In this document: one piece after another, positions 31,951 to 41,914 of the stretch
Numbering within the stretch: position 1 is the first letter of the stretch
Layout: each line of letters starts with the position of its first letter
DNA from: Microbacteriaceae bacterium PS02066
Lineage (GTDB): Bacteria; Actinomycetota; Actinomycetes; Actinomycetales; Microbacteriaceae
Direction: 5' to 3'
DNA: 50,206 nt
Assembly: GCA_029959545.1 (NCBI GenBank)
Contig: JASCPH010000020.1
Coordinates: forward strand, 1-50,206
The notes under the pieces: model-generated
Seen by the model: the letters and a program-made list of their open reading frames with translations, nothing else
What the model was told of the DNA's origin: nothing
The model's database searches: none
Position numbers and translations under genes: made by a program

Positions 31951-32317
31951 CGGCTACCTTGCGCAGCACCGCAGCGATCTTCCTGGAGTGCGACGACGAC
32001 GGGTAGCGCCCTCGACGCAGATCACCGCCGATCCCGTCGAGCAGCTTCACGAGGTCTTCGAGGATGATCGCCATGTCGTCGGCGGGCTTGCGCGCACGCT
32101 TCGCGAGGCTGACGGGGGCATCCAGCACCCTCACCGACAGCGCCTGCAGACCACGCTTGCCGTCGGCCACACCGAACTCCAGCCGCGTCCCGGGCTTGAC
32201 CGAGGTCGTGCCCTGCGGGAGAGCCGTGGCGTGAAGAAAGACGTCCTGACCGTCATCCGAGGAGATGAAGCCGAACCCCTTCTCCTCGTCGTAGAACCTG
32301 ACCTTGCCGGTGGGCAT
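31934..32317 (-). CDS. Cold-shock-domain protein with C-terminal extension
   Basis: 127 aa. Residues 1-65 are a cold-shock domain: MPTGKVRFYDEEKGFGFISS (RNP1-like KGFGFI), then DVFLHATAL (RNP2-like). The C-terminal 60 residues (ADDMAIILEDLVKLLDGIGG, then RRGRYPSSSHSRKIAAVLR) are an added helical basic domain not found in plain CspA. ATG 32317 is used because the CSD begins there; the in-frame ATG 8 codons upstream has no homologous sequence. It overlaps the DUF3027 gene. Confidence 0.88.
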   Translation of the reverse strand: MPTGKVRFYDEEKGFGFISSDDGQDVFLHATALPQGTTSVKPGTRLEFGVADGKRGLQALSVRVLDAPVSLAKRARKPADDMAIILEDLVKLLDGIGGDLRRGRYPSSSHSRKIAAVLRKVADDLDA

Positions 32318-32433
32318 GGACACCTCGCTGCTGCTCTGCACCCGAAATCGTTCGCGGGCGCGACGGAACGCGGATCGGAAGATCCCCTGGTTCCAGCCTA
32401 CGACACCCCCGGCGAGGCGATAGGCTGATGCGG

Positions 32434-32709
32434 ATGAGCACGCCCACGCCCGACAGCGACCTCCCGGTCAGCCGCCTCGACCGCATCCTCGCGTTCATGG
32501 CGCTGGGGCTTCTCGCGCTCTCGGTGCTGTCGTTCCTGTCGATCATGATCAGCACCGCGATGGGCCTCACCCACGAGGACTACGGCACGGGCATCTGGCC
32601 CGCCGTGAGCGCCGTCGTCTACGTCGCTCCCCCGCTGGCATTCGTGCTCATGCTCACCGTCATCATCCGCGCCTTCATCAGAAGGGCTCGGGCGAACCGA
32701 GCCAGGTGA
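32434..32709 (+). CDS. Small two-helix membrane protein
   Basis: 91 aa. There are two membrane helices (LDRILAFMALGLLALSVLSF and VYVAPPLAFVLMLTVIIRAF) with a short outside loop (GLTHEDYGTGIWPA) and a basic C-terminus (RRARANRAR). TAGGCT (32421-32426) is 7 bases upstream of ATG 32434, which points to a leaderless start there rather than at ATG 32428. Its TGA overlaps the GTG of the next gene (GTGA). Function unknown; the link to the XPB pair is only positional. Confidence 0.75.
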   Translation: MSTPTPDSDLPVSRLDRILAFMALGLLALSVLSFLSIMISTAMGLTHEDYGTGIWPAVSAVVYVAPPLAFVLMLTVIIRAFIRRARANRAR

Positions 32710-34433
32710 CGGTGGCGGGCCCCTCGGACGAACGCGCGCTGGCGTCGCTGCTTGCCGCGTCCGGCGACGAGGAACTGGCCCAGCTCTTCGCCGCGCGAAA
32801 GCTCCCGCCGTCGACCCCCGCGCAGGATTTCTTCGACATCGCGGCAACGCTTCTCACCGACGCCAGCGTCGATCGCGCCCTGACGCGACTGGCCGCACCC
32901 GAACTCGCCGCCCTGGCCGCCGCGCAGACGGGGCCGGTCGCTGCGCCCCTTCGTTCAGCGCTCGCATCCCGCGCCCTGCTCGATGCCGACGGCGTCCCGT
33001 TCCAGACGGTGCGGTCGCGACTGGCCGAGCGAGCCGGGTCCGAGGCGTTCACCTCCCCCGCGGTGGCGCCTCTCCCCCCCGCGGATCCGCAGAGCGTCGC
33101 GGCTGCCGCGGAGCGCGCTTTCGAGCAGGTCGCCTCGCTCGTCGACATCCTGCTCGCTGCCACATCCGCTCCCCTGTCGCGCACGGGCGCAGGCTCCATC
33201 AGCGCGACAGAGCGCCGTCGACTCATCGACGACGGCGCGGTCGCCTCGGCGGAACAGCTCGAGGACCTCATCGTGCTCGGAGCCGACGCGGGGCTGCTCA
33301 GCGACGAGGATCGCAGCTGGCAGGCGACGGATGCGGCACCCGAGTGGCTCGACGAGGGCACGAGCGACCGGTGGGGCGAAGTGGCGTCGGCGTACGTGCG
33401 CGCTCTCCCCGAGGCTCTACGCACTCCCGAAGGCGGCTTCCTCCCGCCTCCCGCGTGGCCGGGCGTCTACCGCCTCGACCCCGAATGGCCGGAACAGGCT
33501 GCGGCACTGGTGCGCCGGGGGGTGCTGTGGGGGGTCCTCGCCGACGACGGGCTGCTGCCTTGGACAGCGCAGCTGTCCCGCACGGGAGAAGTGGACACCC
33601 GCACCCTGACGGCGGCCCTGCCGCCGGAAGTCGACAAGATCTACCTGCAGGCCGATCTTTCTGCGATCTCTCCCGGCCCGCTCGCGCCGCGACTCGAGCA
33701 GCGCCTGCGTCGGATGGCGACGCGCGAGACCAGGGCGCAGGCCTCGACCTATCGCTTCACCGCCGAGTCGTTGACAGCCGCGATGAGCGGCGGCGAGAGC
33801 GCAGAGTCCGTGCACGCCTTCCTGTCCGAGATCTCGCTCACCGGCATCCCCCAGCCGCTGGCGTATCTCATCGACGCGACCGCGGCGCGACACGGCGCGA
33901 TCCGCGTCGGCACGGATGCCGCCACGGGCCGTACGGTGGTGCGCAGCTCGTCCCCGCAGCTGCTGGCGACCATCGCCGTCGATCAGTCGCTGCGCCCCGT
34001 CGGTCTCGTGGAGCACGAGGGCGCCCTCGTCTCGCGCGCCGGGCGGGACGCCGTGTACTGGTCGCTCGTGGATGCGCGCTACCCCGTGGTCGCCGTCGAC
34101 GAGAACGATCATCTCGAACGGGTCTTGCGCCGCTCGATGCGACAGGCCGCGCCCGAGCCGCCCCCGCGCGAACAGTACCGGGAGCTCATCGCGGCCCTGC
34201 GCGGCGCGCAGTCCGGGGACGCGGACGCCGCCTGGCTCGAGCGCGAACTCGAACAGGCTGTGCGCGCCCGCGCGACGATCGATGTCACGGTGAGCCTGCC
34301 GGACGGTTCGACGAGGGTCTTCGCGCTGGAGGCGACGGGTCTCGGCGGCGGGCGCCTGCGCGGGCTCGACCGTGCCGCCGATGTCGAGCGCACGCTGCCG
34401 ATGACGAGCATCGTCTCGGTGAGCCCGCGCTGA
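32706..34433 (+). CDS. XPB/Ssl2-type helicase-associated protein (Helicase_C_3)
   Basis: 575 aa from GTG 32706. The middle (about 330-450) matches the Helicase_C_3 domain found next to bacterial XPB: IYLQADLSAISPGPLAPRLE, TYRFTAESLTAAMSGGESAE, FLSEISLTGIPQPLAYLIDA. The N-terminal 300 residues are helical and Ala-rich (LAAPELAALAAAQTGPVAA). It has no ATPase motifs. In mycobacteria this gene also sits by XPB. It is probably a partner or loader of the helicase encoded just downstream. Confidence 0.85.
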   Translation: MTVAGPSDERALASLLAASGDEELAQLFAARKLPPSTPAQDFFDIAATLLTDASVDRALTRLAAPELAALAAAQTGPVAAPLRSALASRALLDADGVPFQTVRSRLAERAGSEAFTSPAVAPLPPADPQSVAAAAERAFEQVASLVDILLAATSAPLSRTGAGSISATERRRLIDDGAVASAEQLEDLIVLGADAGLLSDEDRSWQATDAAPEWLDEGTSDRWGEVASAYVRALPEALRTPEGGFLPPPAWPGVYRLDPEWPEQAAALVRRGVLWGVLADDGLLPWTAQLSRTGEVDTRTLTAALPPEVDKIYLQADLSAISPGPLAPRLEQRLRRMATRETRAQASTYRFTAESLTAAMSGGESAESVHAFLSEISLTGIPQPLAYLIDATAARHGAIRVGTDAATGRTVVRSSSPQLLATIAVDQSLRPVGLVEHEGALVSRAGRDAVYWSLVDARYPVVAVDENDHLERVLRRSMRQAAPEPPPREQYRELIAALRGAQSGDADAAWLERELEQAVRARATIDVTVSLPDGSTRVFALEATGLGGGRLRGLDRAADVERTLPMTSIVSVSPR

Positions 34434-34480
34434 CGGCGAGCCGACCCTCATCCGCCGCCGCGCCGGTAAACTCGACGGTT

Positions 34481-36142
34481 ATGTCCGACGGCCCCCTGAT
34501 CGTCCAGAGCGATCGCACGGTTCTGCTCGAAGTCGCCCACCCCGAGTCCGAGAACGCACGGCACGAGCTGGCCGTCTTCGCCGAGCTCGAGCGTGCTCCC
34601 GAGCACATCCACACCTACCGCATCACGCGCCTCGGACTGTGGAATGCCCGCGCGGCCGGACACGACGCGCAGGACATGCTCGACACCCTCGACCGCTGGT
34701 CGCGCTTTCCCGTGCCGCCGTCGGTCGCTACCGACATCCGCGAGACCGTCGGCCGCTACGGACGCCTCGTCATCGAGCGAGGTCCGTACGGCGACGACGA
34801 GGACGCCCTCTTGCTGCGCTCCACGGATGCGGCCGTGCTCGCCGAGGTCTCCCGCAACAAGCGCATCCAGCCCCTGCTCATCGCGCACCCCTCCCCGGGC
34901 GTTCACGTGATCGACGCCTGGGCGCGGGGTCAGATCAAACAGGAGTTGCTGAAGATCGGCTGGCCCGCCGAAGACCTGGCCGGCTACACGCCCGGCACCC
35001 CGCATCCGATCGACCTCGAAGAGACCGACTGGTCGCTGCGGCCCTACCAGCGTCAGGCCGTGGACATCTTCACGGAGGGCGGCTCCGGCGTCGTCGTGCT
35101 CCCCTGTGGCGCGGGCAAGACCCTCGTGGGGGCGGCCGCCATGGCCGACACCAAGACGACGACGCTCATCCTCGTGACCAACGCCGTGAGCGCGCGCCAG
35201 TGGCGCGACGAGTTGCTCAAGCGCACCACCCTCACGCCCGAGGAGATCGGCGAGTACTCGGGCCAGGTCAAAGAGGTCAAGCCCGTCACGATCGCGACGT
35301 ATCAGATCCTCACCGCGAAGCGGAAGGGCGAGTACGCCCACCTCGCGCTGCTCGATGCCCTGGACTGGGGCCTCGTGGTCTACGACGAGGTGCATCTGCT
35401 TCCGGCACCCGTGTTCAAGCTGACCGCCGATCTGCAGGCTCGACGCCGCCTCGGCCTCACGGCGACGCTCGTGCGCGAGGACGGACGCGAGGGCGACGTC
35501 TTCAGCCTCATCGGCCCCAAGCGCTTCGACGCACCCTGGAAGGAGATCGAAGCCCAGGGGTTCATCTCCCCGGCCGCCTGCTTCGAGGTGCGCGTCGATC
35601 TGCCCGCCGACGAGCGGCTCGAATACGCCGCAGCCGTCGACGAGGACCGCTATCGTCTGGCCGCCACGGCCCCGGCGAAGATCGACGTCGTGCGGGCGCT
35701 CGCCGCACGACACAGCGACGAGCAGATCCTCGTGATCGGCCAGTACCTCGACCAGATCGACATCATCGCCGAGGCGCTCGGCGCCCCGAAGATCACCGGT
35801 GCGACCCCGGTCGACGAGCGCGAACAGCTCTATCAGGCCTTCCGTGAGGGAACGGTGCCGCTGCTCGTGGTCTCGAAGGTCGCCAACTTCTCGGTCGACC
35901 TGCCTGATGCGTCCGTGGCGATCCAGGTCTCCGGATCGTTCGGGTCCCGCCAGGAGGAGGCGCAGCGTCTCGGACGCCTCCTGCGGCCGAAGAGCAACGG
36001 CCACACGGCCAGCTTCTACACGCTCATCGCCCGCGACACCGTCGATCAGGACTTCGCGCAGAACCGGCAGCGATTCCTGGCAGAGCAGGGCTACAGCTAC
36101 ACGATCCTGGATGCGGACGACCTACTGGCCGCAACGCGCTGA
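34481..36142 (+). CDS. XPB-type DNA repair helicase
   Basis: 553 aa SF2 helicase. An N-terminal damage-recognition-like domain (about 1-180) precedes the motor: Q-motif region WSLRPYQRQAVDIF, Walker A VVLPCGAGKTLVGAAA (about 214), DEVH box LVVYDEVHLLPAP (about 300), GLTATLVREDGREG, and motif VI QEEAQRLGRLLRPKS (about 490). The thumb region and RED-like residues occur near REDGRE. It translocates 3'-5' in nucleotide excision repair or transcription-linked repair. TAAACT (34467-34472) 8 bases before ATG suggests a leaderless mRNA. Confidence 0.93.
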   Translation: MSDGPLIVQSDRTVLLEVAHPESENARHELAVFAELERAPEHIHTYRITRLGLWNARAAGHDAQDMLDTLDRWSRFPVPPSVATDIRETVGRYGRLVIERGPYGDDEDALLLRSTDAAVLAEVSRNKRIQPLLIAHPSPGVHVIDAWARGQIKQELLKIGWPAEDLAGYTPGTPHPIDLEETDWSLRPYQRQAVDIFTEGGSGVVVLPCGAGKTLVGAAAMADTKTTTLILVTNAVSARQWRDELLKRTTLTPEEIGEYSGQVKEVKPVTIATYQILTAKRKGEYAHLALLDALDWGLVVYDEVHLLPAPVFKLTADLQARRRLGLTATLVREDGREGDVFSLIGPKRFDAPWKEIEAQGFISPAACFEVRVDLPADERLEYAAAVDEDRYRLAATAPAKIDVVRALAARHSDEQILVIGQYLDQIDIIAEALGAPKITGATPVDEREQLYQAFREGTVPLLVVSKVANFSVDLPDASVAIQVSGSFGSRQEEAQRLGRLLRPKSNGHTASFYTLIARDTVDQDFAQNRQRFLAEQGYSYTILDADDLLAATR

Positions 36143-36199
36143 CCCGCCGGGAACGCCCGCATCCAGCCATCCCACCGAATCGGTCACCATAATGGGCCT

Positions 36200-36886
36200 A
36201 TGACCGCACCGCGCATCCTCGTCGTCGACGACGAACCGAACATCCGCGACCTGCTCATCACGAGTCTGAAGTTCGCCGGTTTCCAGGTTCGCGCCGTCTC
36301 CAACGGGGCACAGACGATCTCGGCCGTCCTCGAGGAGGAGCCGGATCTCATCGTGCTCGATGTCATGCTTCCCGACATGAACGGCTTCAGCGTGACCAAG
36401 CGCCTCCGCGAGGCCGGATACACCGCCCCGATCCTCTTCCTCACCGCGAAGGACGACACCGAAGACAAGATCACCGGACTGAACGCCGGTGGCGACGACT
36501 ATGTCGCCAAGCCGTTCTCGCTCGACGAGATCGTCGCCCGCATCCAGGCGATCCTGCGCCGCACGATGCAGGCGGACGAGGAGTCGGTGATCCGCGCCGG
36601 CGAGATCACCATGGACCAGGACACCCACGACGTGTACGTGGGTGACGCGCAGATCGAGCTGAGTCCCACCGAGTTCAAGCTGCTGCGCTACCTCATGCTC
36701 AACCCGAACCGGGTTCTGTCCAAGGCTCAGATCCTCGACCATGTCTGGGAGTACGACTTCAACGGTGACGCGGGCATCGTCGAGAGCTACATCTCGTACC
36801 TGCGTCGCAAGATCGATCCGCACTCCTCCGAGCCTCTCATCCAGACCAAGCGCGGCTTCGGCTACATGCTGAAGACCAAGTCCTGA
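36200..36886 (+). CDS. OmpR/PhoP-family response regulator
   Basis: 228 aa. The receiver domain has DDEP (residues 10-13), the phospho-acceptor Asp in IVLDVMLPDMNG (about 53) and Lys in YVAKPFSLDEI (about 102). The C-terminal winged helix (IELSPTEFKLLRYLMLNPNR, DAGIVESYISYLRRKIDP, IQTKRGFGYML) binds DNA. CATAAT (36188-36193), 6 bases before ATG, indicates a leaderless transcript. It is followed by its sensor kinase. Similar to mycobacterial TrcR/TcrX; the signal is unknown. Confidence 0.93.
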   Translation: MTAPRILVVDDEPNIRDLLITSLKFAGFQVRAVSNGAQTISAVLEEEPDLIVLDVMLPDMNGFSVTKRLREAGYTAPILFLTAKDDTEDKITGLNAGGDDYVAKPFSLDEIVARIQAILRRTMQADEESVIRAGEITMDQDTHDVYVGDAQIELSPTEFKLLRYLMLNPNRVLSKAQILDHVWEYDFNGDAGIVESYISYLRRKIDPHSSEPLIQTKRGFGYMLKTKS

Positions 36887-36960
36887 CACCGGAGCGCGCC
36901 CTGGGCACCGAGAGCGACAGCGTCACACGCTGGTGGCGCGGGATCAGCCTGCGCGCGAAG

Positions 36961-38649
36961 GTGACGGGGGTGACGGTGGCGGTGCTCGTCATCGGACTGC
37001 TCGCGGCAGGGCTGGGAACCATGGTGTTCCTGCGCACGACGCTGCTGACGAACCTCGATCAGAACCTCAAGCAGGTCGCCCAGTCCGCGATCGCGAGCGC
37101 GCTGGTGGAAGCCACGATCGACTCCGACGGCAACCTCGAGTTCGCCCCGCGAGCGGAAGCCGGTGGCACTGCCTACACGGTTGCGCTGTACGCGTGCACG
37201 GCGGAGGGCACACGGCTCGCGGTCGCGGGCGGCCAGGATGCGTCCACGACGCCGGTGCTTCCCGACACCTATCCCTGCGACCGCGCCTACATCGACCAGG
37301 ACACCGTCACGACGCTCGAGGGCAGCAACAACTCCCACTTCCGCGCGACGGTCATCGTGACGCCGGTGGAGGGCACCAATGCGACCGTCGTGCAGCTGGT
37401 CGCGGTGCCCACCGGTCCGACGGAGCGGATCGTCGCCACCTATCTCGGCATCTACGCGATCCTGGCGCTGGTGATCGTGATCGCGAGCGCCTTCCTCATC
37501 CGGTGGGTCGTGACCCTCACCTTCCGCAGTCTCGGACAGGTGGAACGCACGGCCGATGCGATCGCCGGCGGCGACTTCAGTCAGCGCATGACCGACATCG
37601 AGCCCGACACCACCGAGGTCGGCCGCCTCAAGCGCGCCATCAACACGATGCTCGGACGCGTCGATGCGGCCATCTCGCAGCGCGACGCCACCGTGCGTCA
37701 GATGCGCCGGTTCATCGGCGATGCGAGCCACGAGCTGCGCACTCCCCTCGTGACCGTGCGCGGTTACGCGGAGCTCTACCGGATGGGTGCGATCCAGGAT
37801 GCCGATGCCACCGCGCAGGCCATGGAGCGCATCGAGAAGGAGGCCATGCGCATGACCTCCATGGTCGAGGATCTCCTGGCCCTCGCACGCCTCGACGAGA
37901 AGCGCGACCTCGTGCTCTCGCCCGTCGATCTGCGCCCCATCGCCCGCGACGCGGCACTGGATGTCGGTGCCTCGGCGCCGCAGCGCAGCGTGAGCGTGAT
38001 CGACACGACCTCCTCCGCTCCCGAGCCGCTGCGCACACCCCCGGTGTCGACCTCGCCGCACACACCCGCAGAGGTGCCGCCGCGTCGGCGCGGAGCCGTT
38101 CCCACGGCCGCGATCACTCTCGCCGCCCGCCTGCGGCGACGCACACGGGAGGGCGGCGAAACCGGCGAGGTGCATCCGCTGCCGGTGGCCTTCCATCCGC
38201 GCACCCCGATGATGCCGCCCGTCGTGATGGGCGAAGAGAACCGCATCCGTCAGGTCATCGCGAACCTTCTGGGCAACGCGCAGCGCTTCTCCGCAGAGGA
38301 CTCCCCTATCGAGCTGCGCGTGGGCACGGACCTCGAGACCCGCATGGGCTGGATCGACGTGATCGACCACGGCGAAGGCATTCCCGAGCAGATCCGCACC
38401 CAGATCTTCCAGCGGTTCTGGCGCGCCGACACCTCGCGCGCCCGGGAGACGGGCGGATCGGGGCTCGGCCTGTCGATCGTCGCCTCGATCGTGGAATCGT
38501 TGCAGGGAACCGTCGAGGTGCGCGACAGCGAGGGCGGCGGAGCGACCTTCCGGGTCTCGCTCCCCCTCGCCGTCGACCAGGATGCGTCCGCGCACCTGCT
38601 CATCGACACCCAGCCCCTGGAGCGTCTCCCGGATCTGCCGCTGTCCTGA
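36961..38649 (+). CDS. Sensor histidine kinase
   Basis: 562 aa from GTG 36961. There are two membrane helices (about 4-26 and 160-182) around an extracellular sensor with a Cys pair (YACTAEG and TYPCDRA). HAMP follows, then HisKA with the phospho-His in FIGDASHELRTPLVTVRGYA, then HATPase (NRIRQVIANLLGNAQRFS, DHGEGIPE, GGSGLGLSIV). A Pro/Arg-rich insert of about 70 residues splits the ATPase domain before the N box. The frame extends upstream as TESDSVTRWWRGISLRAK without an ATG/GTG/TTG; a CTG at 36883 would overlap the regulator's stop by 4 bases, so the true start may be there. Confidence 0.9.
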   Translation: MTGVTVAVLVIGLLAAGLGTMVFLRTTLLTNLDQNLKQVAQSAIASALVEATIDSDGNLEFAPRAEAGGTAYTVALYACTAEGTRLAVAGGQDASTTPVLPDTYPCDRAYIDQDTVTTLEGSNNSHFRATVIVTPVEGTNATVVQLVAVPTGPTERIVATYLGIYAILALVIVIASAFLIRWVVTLTFRSLGQVERTADAIAGGDFSQRMTDIEPDTTEVGRLKRAINTMLGRVDAAISQRDATVRQMRRFIGDASHELRTPLVTVRGYAELYRMGAIQDADATAQAMERIEKEAMRMTSMVEDLLALARLDEKRDLVLSPVDLRPIARDAALDVGASAPQRSVSVIDTTSSAPEPLRTPPVSTSPHTPAEVPPRRRGAVPTAAITLAARLRRRTREGGETGEVHPLPVAFHPRTPMMPPVVMGEENRIRQVIANLLGNAQRFSAEDSPIELRVGTDLETRMGWIDVIDHGEGIPEQIRTQIFQRFWRADTSRARETGGSGLGLSIVASIVESLQGTVEVRDSEGGGATFRVSLPLAVDQDASAHLLIDTQPLERLPDLPLS

Positions 38650-38757
38650 TCTCCCCAACCGGCACGATCCGGTGCGTGCTCCCCGTCCCCGCGGCAGGGT
38701 CGGCGGCGCGCGGGATACAGCACCTAACGTCGGAGTCTCCGACAGAGAGGGGCTCCC

Positions 38758-39045
38758 ATGGCGACCTTCGCCGTAGACAGCGACCAAGTGACCGCAGCGA
38801 CCATCGCGATCCGTGGAACCATCGACCGGCTGCAGGGAGAGTCCACGGCACTGCTCGCGCAGCTCGGCGCACTCCAGAGCTCGTGGACCGGCGCCGCATC
38901 CGGCATGTTCCAAGGAACGATCGAACAGTGGCGGGCCGCCCAACGCACCGTGGAGGATGCCCTCGCGAGCATCCATGTGGCGCTGGGTGTGGCCGCGCAG
39001 CACTACACCGAGGCGGAGCAGGCGAACATGACGCTGTTCCGCTGA
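38758..39045 (+). CDS. WXG100 (ESAT-6-like) protein
   Basis: 95 aa, all helical with the family hairpin motif SSWTGAASGMFQ (W-x-G at about residues 42-44). ATIAIRGTIDRLQGESTALL forms the first helix and AQRTVEDALASIHVALGVAA the second. WXG100 proteins are small type VII (ESX) secretion substrates that act as dimers. No EccC ATPase or other ESX gene is in the window, so it is an orphan. ATG 38758 has GAGAGG upstream. A strong bidirectional terminator separates it from groEL. Confidence 0.87.
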   Translation: MATFAVDSDQVTAATIAIRGTIDRLQGESTALLAQLGALQSSWTGAASGMFQGTIEQWRAAQRTVEDALASIHVALGVAAQHYTEAEQANMTLFR

Positions 39046-39071
39046 CGTCTCCGGTTCCCACGCCGAAACGG

Positions 39072-39107
39072 CGGATGCCCCGGTCCCTTGCGGGGCCGGG
39101 GCATCCG
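39072..39107. terminator. Bidirectional terminator between WXG100 and groEL
   Basis: CGGATGCCCCGGTCCC-TTGC-GGGGCCGGGGCATCCG: 16-bp arms with one G-T pair, followed by TTTCGTG on the plus strand. It lies between convergent genes ending at 39045 and 39125. Confidence 0.85.
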
Positions 39108-39124
39108 TTTCGTGAGGTCTGGAC

Positions 39125-40780
<1,656 letters not shown>

Positions 40781-40807
40781 TTAGCACTCAGTGATATCGA
40801 GTGCTAA
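40781..40807. promoter_or_regulatory. CIRCE element (HrcA operator), perfect
   Basis: TTAGCACTC, nine bases, GAGTGCTAA: all 18 arm positions match the CIRCE consensus. It lies 36 bases upstream of the groEL ATG, downstream of the promoter, and should give HrcA repression with release on heat shock. Confidence 0.97.
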
Positions 40808-40810
40808 TCC

Positions 40811-40840
40811 ATTCTGGCACTCGCCCCCGGGGAGTGCAAG
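40811..40840 (-). promoter_or_regulatory. groEL promoter overlapped by a second, degenerate CIRCE
   Basis: Minus strand: -35 TTGCAC (40834-40839), 17-bp spacer, -10 CAGAAT (40811-40816). The same bases form CTGGCACTC-N9-GAGTGCAAG (40814-40840), which keeps 14 of 18 CIRCE arm positions and the exact 9-base spacing. A second HrcA dimer could therefore sit on the promoter itself. Confidence 0.75.
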
Positions 40841-40876
40841 CCGCCGCGAACGTGTCGCGAGGGCGCGGCACACACG

Positions 40877-40916
40877 ACGAGACCCCCGAGCACCGACGGG
40901 TGCTCGGGGGTCTCGT
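40877..40916 (-). terminator. Terminator after cspA
   Basis: 18-bp perfect arms (ACGAGACCCCCGAGCACC and complement) with a 4-nt loop GACG, 11 bases after the cspA stop at 40927. It also insulates the groEL promoter at 40.84 kb from upstream transcription. Confidence 0.85.
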
Positions 40917-40926
40917 GAGCGGGGTC

Positions 40927-41130
40927 TCAGGCGACGATGCGAACCGACTCGGCCTGCGGACCCTTCTGTCCGCTGCCGACCGTGAACTCCACGGCCTGCC
41001 CTTCTTCGAGGACGCGGAATCCGGTCATGTCGATGTTCGAATAGTGGACGAAGACGTCCTCACCGTCGCCGGAGGTGATGAATCCATACCCCTTCTCGGC
41101 GTTGAACCATTTGACGGTGCCCTGGGCCAT
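40927..41130 (-). CDS. cspA: Cold shock protein CspA
   Basis: 67 aa, a single cold-shock domain: [20 protein letters not shown] (RNP1 KGYGFI), then DVFVHYSNI (RNP2) and [13 protein letters not shown] at the end. It is an RNA chaperone that melts mRNA structure. GAGTC and CAGGAGACTCGT are just before the ATG. It has its own terminator and is monocistronic. Confidence 0.96.
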   Translation of the reverse strand: MAQGTVKWFNAEKGYGFITSGDGEDVFVHYSNIDMTGFRVLEEGQAVEFTVGSGQKGPQAESVRIVA

Positions 41131-41265
41131 ACGAGTCTCCTGATGCTGTAGAACGCAGTCATCGTATGCAGCCGAAACAGCGCCGAAGCGCCGGATTCGG
41201 CACAGTTGACACAGCAGCAGCGAACTGTTTACGCCGCGGAAACACGCGACCCTCGGCGATCAGCT

Positions 41266-41868
41266 TCAGGAGGTCGGACTGGGGCTGGGCGCCCCCGCCG
41301 CGGTGCGATCGAGTCCGATGACGACCGTCAGCTGCTTCGCCTGCGACTCGTCGACATCGGCGGTGCCGGCGTCATCCGTCGGCTGATACTGGGTGCTCTG
41401 GGCGATATCCGCTCCGCCGATGAGCTCGGCGAGACCCTTCGCCGCCGCCTCGTCGCCGGGGAAGGCGTAATAGACCGTCGTCTGGGGGAAGTCGGTGGCG
41501 CTGGCGCTGCTCGCGTTGACGAGGTCGGCACCCCAGCCCTTCGCGATGAGCTCGTCTTTCAGGGCGGTCGCGAGTCCCGTCTCCGGCGTCGCGTTGAGCA
41601 CCAGCACGGAGAAGGACATGTCGACGACCGGCGTCACCTCGGCGGTCGGGGTGGGTGTGGGCGTCGGAGAGGGCACCAGCACGATCCGACCGGAAAGCAC
41701 CAGGCTCCCGAAGATCCCCGCGGCGATGAGGACGATCGTGACGACGATCGCCCAGAGGGTGACGACACCCGCTCGCATGCGCGGGTTCTCGGCACGATGG
41801 GCTCCCACACGTCCCGAGGTGTTCGGCAGGTCGTCGAAGCGGTCGCGGGGATGCGGGGTTCGGGACAC
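41266..41868 (-). CDS. LytR C-terminal domain membrane protein
   Basis: 200 aa. One membrane helix (MRAGVVTLWAIVVTIVLIAA, about 31-55) is followed by a Pro/Thr linker (PSPTPTPTPT) and the extracellular LytR_C domain: MSFSVLVLNATPETGLATAL, then GWGADLVNASSASATDFPQ, TTVYYAFPGDEAAAKGLAEL. These domains accompany cell-wall glycopolymer ligases; here the catalytic LytR-CpsA-Psr part is absent, so it may be an accessory factor. The DUF3263 gene upstream on the same strand is a common neighbour. Confidence 0.88.
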   Translation of the reverse strand: MSRTPHPRDRFDDLPNTSGRVGAHRAENPRMRAGVVTLWAIVVTIVLIAAGIFGSLVLSGRIVLVPSPTPTPTPTAEVTPVVDMSFSVLVLNATPETGLATALKDELIAKGWGADLVNASSASATDFPQTTVYYAFPGDEAAAKGLAELIGGADIAQSTQYQPTDDAGTADVDESQAKQLTVVIGLDRTAAGAPSPSPTS

Positions 41869-41914
41869 CCCACGATGCTACCGGAGCGCGTCATCCCGCC
41901 CACGAAGCGCGGCC

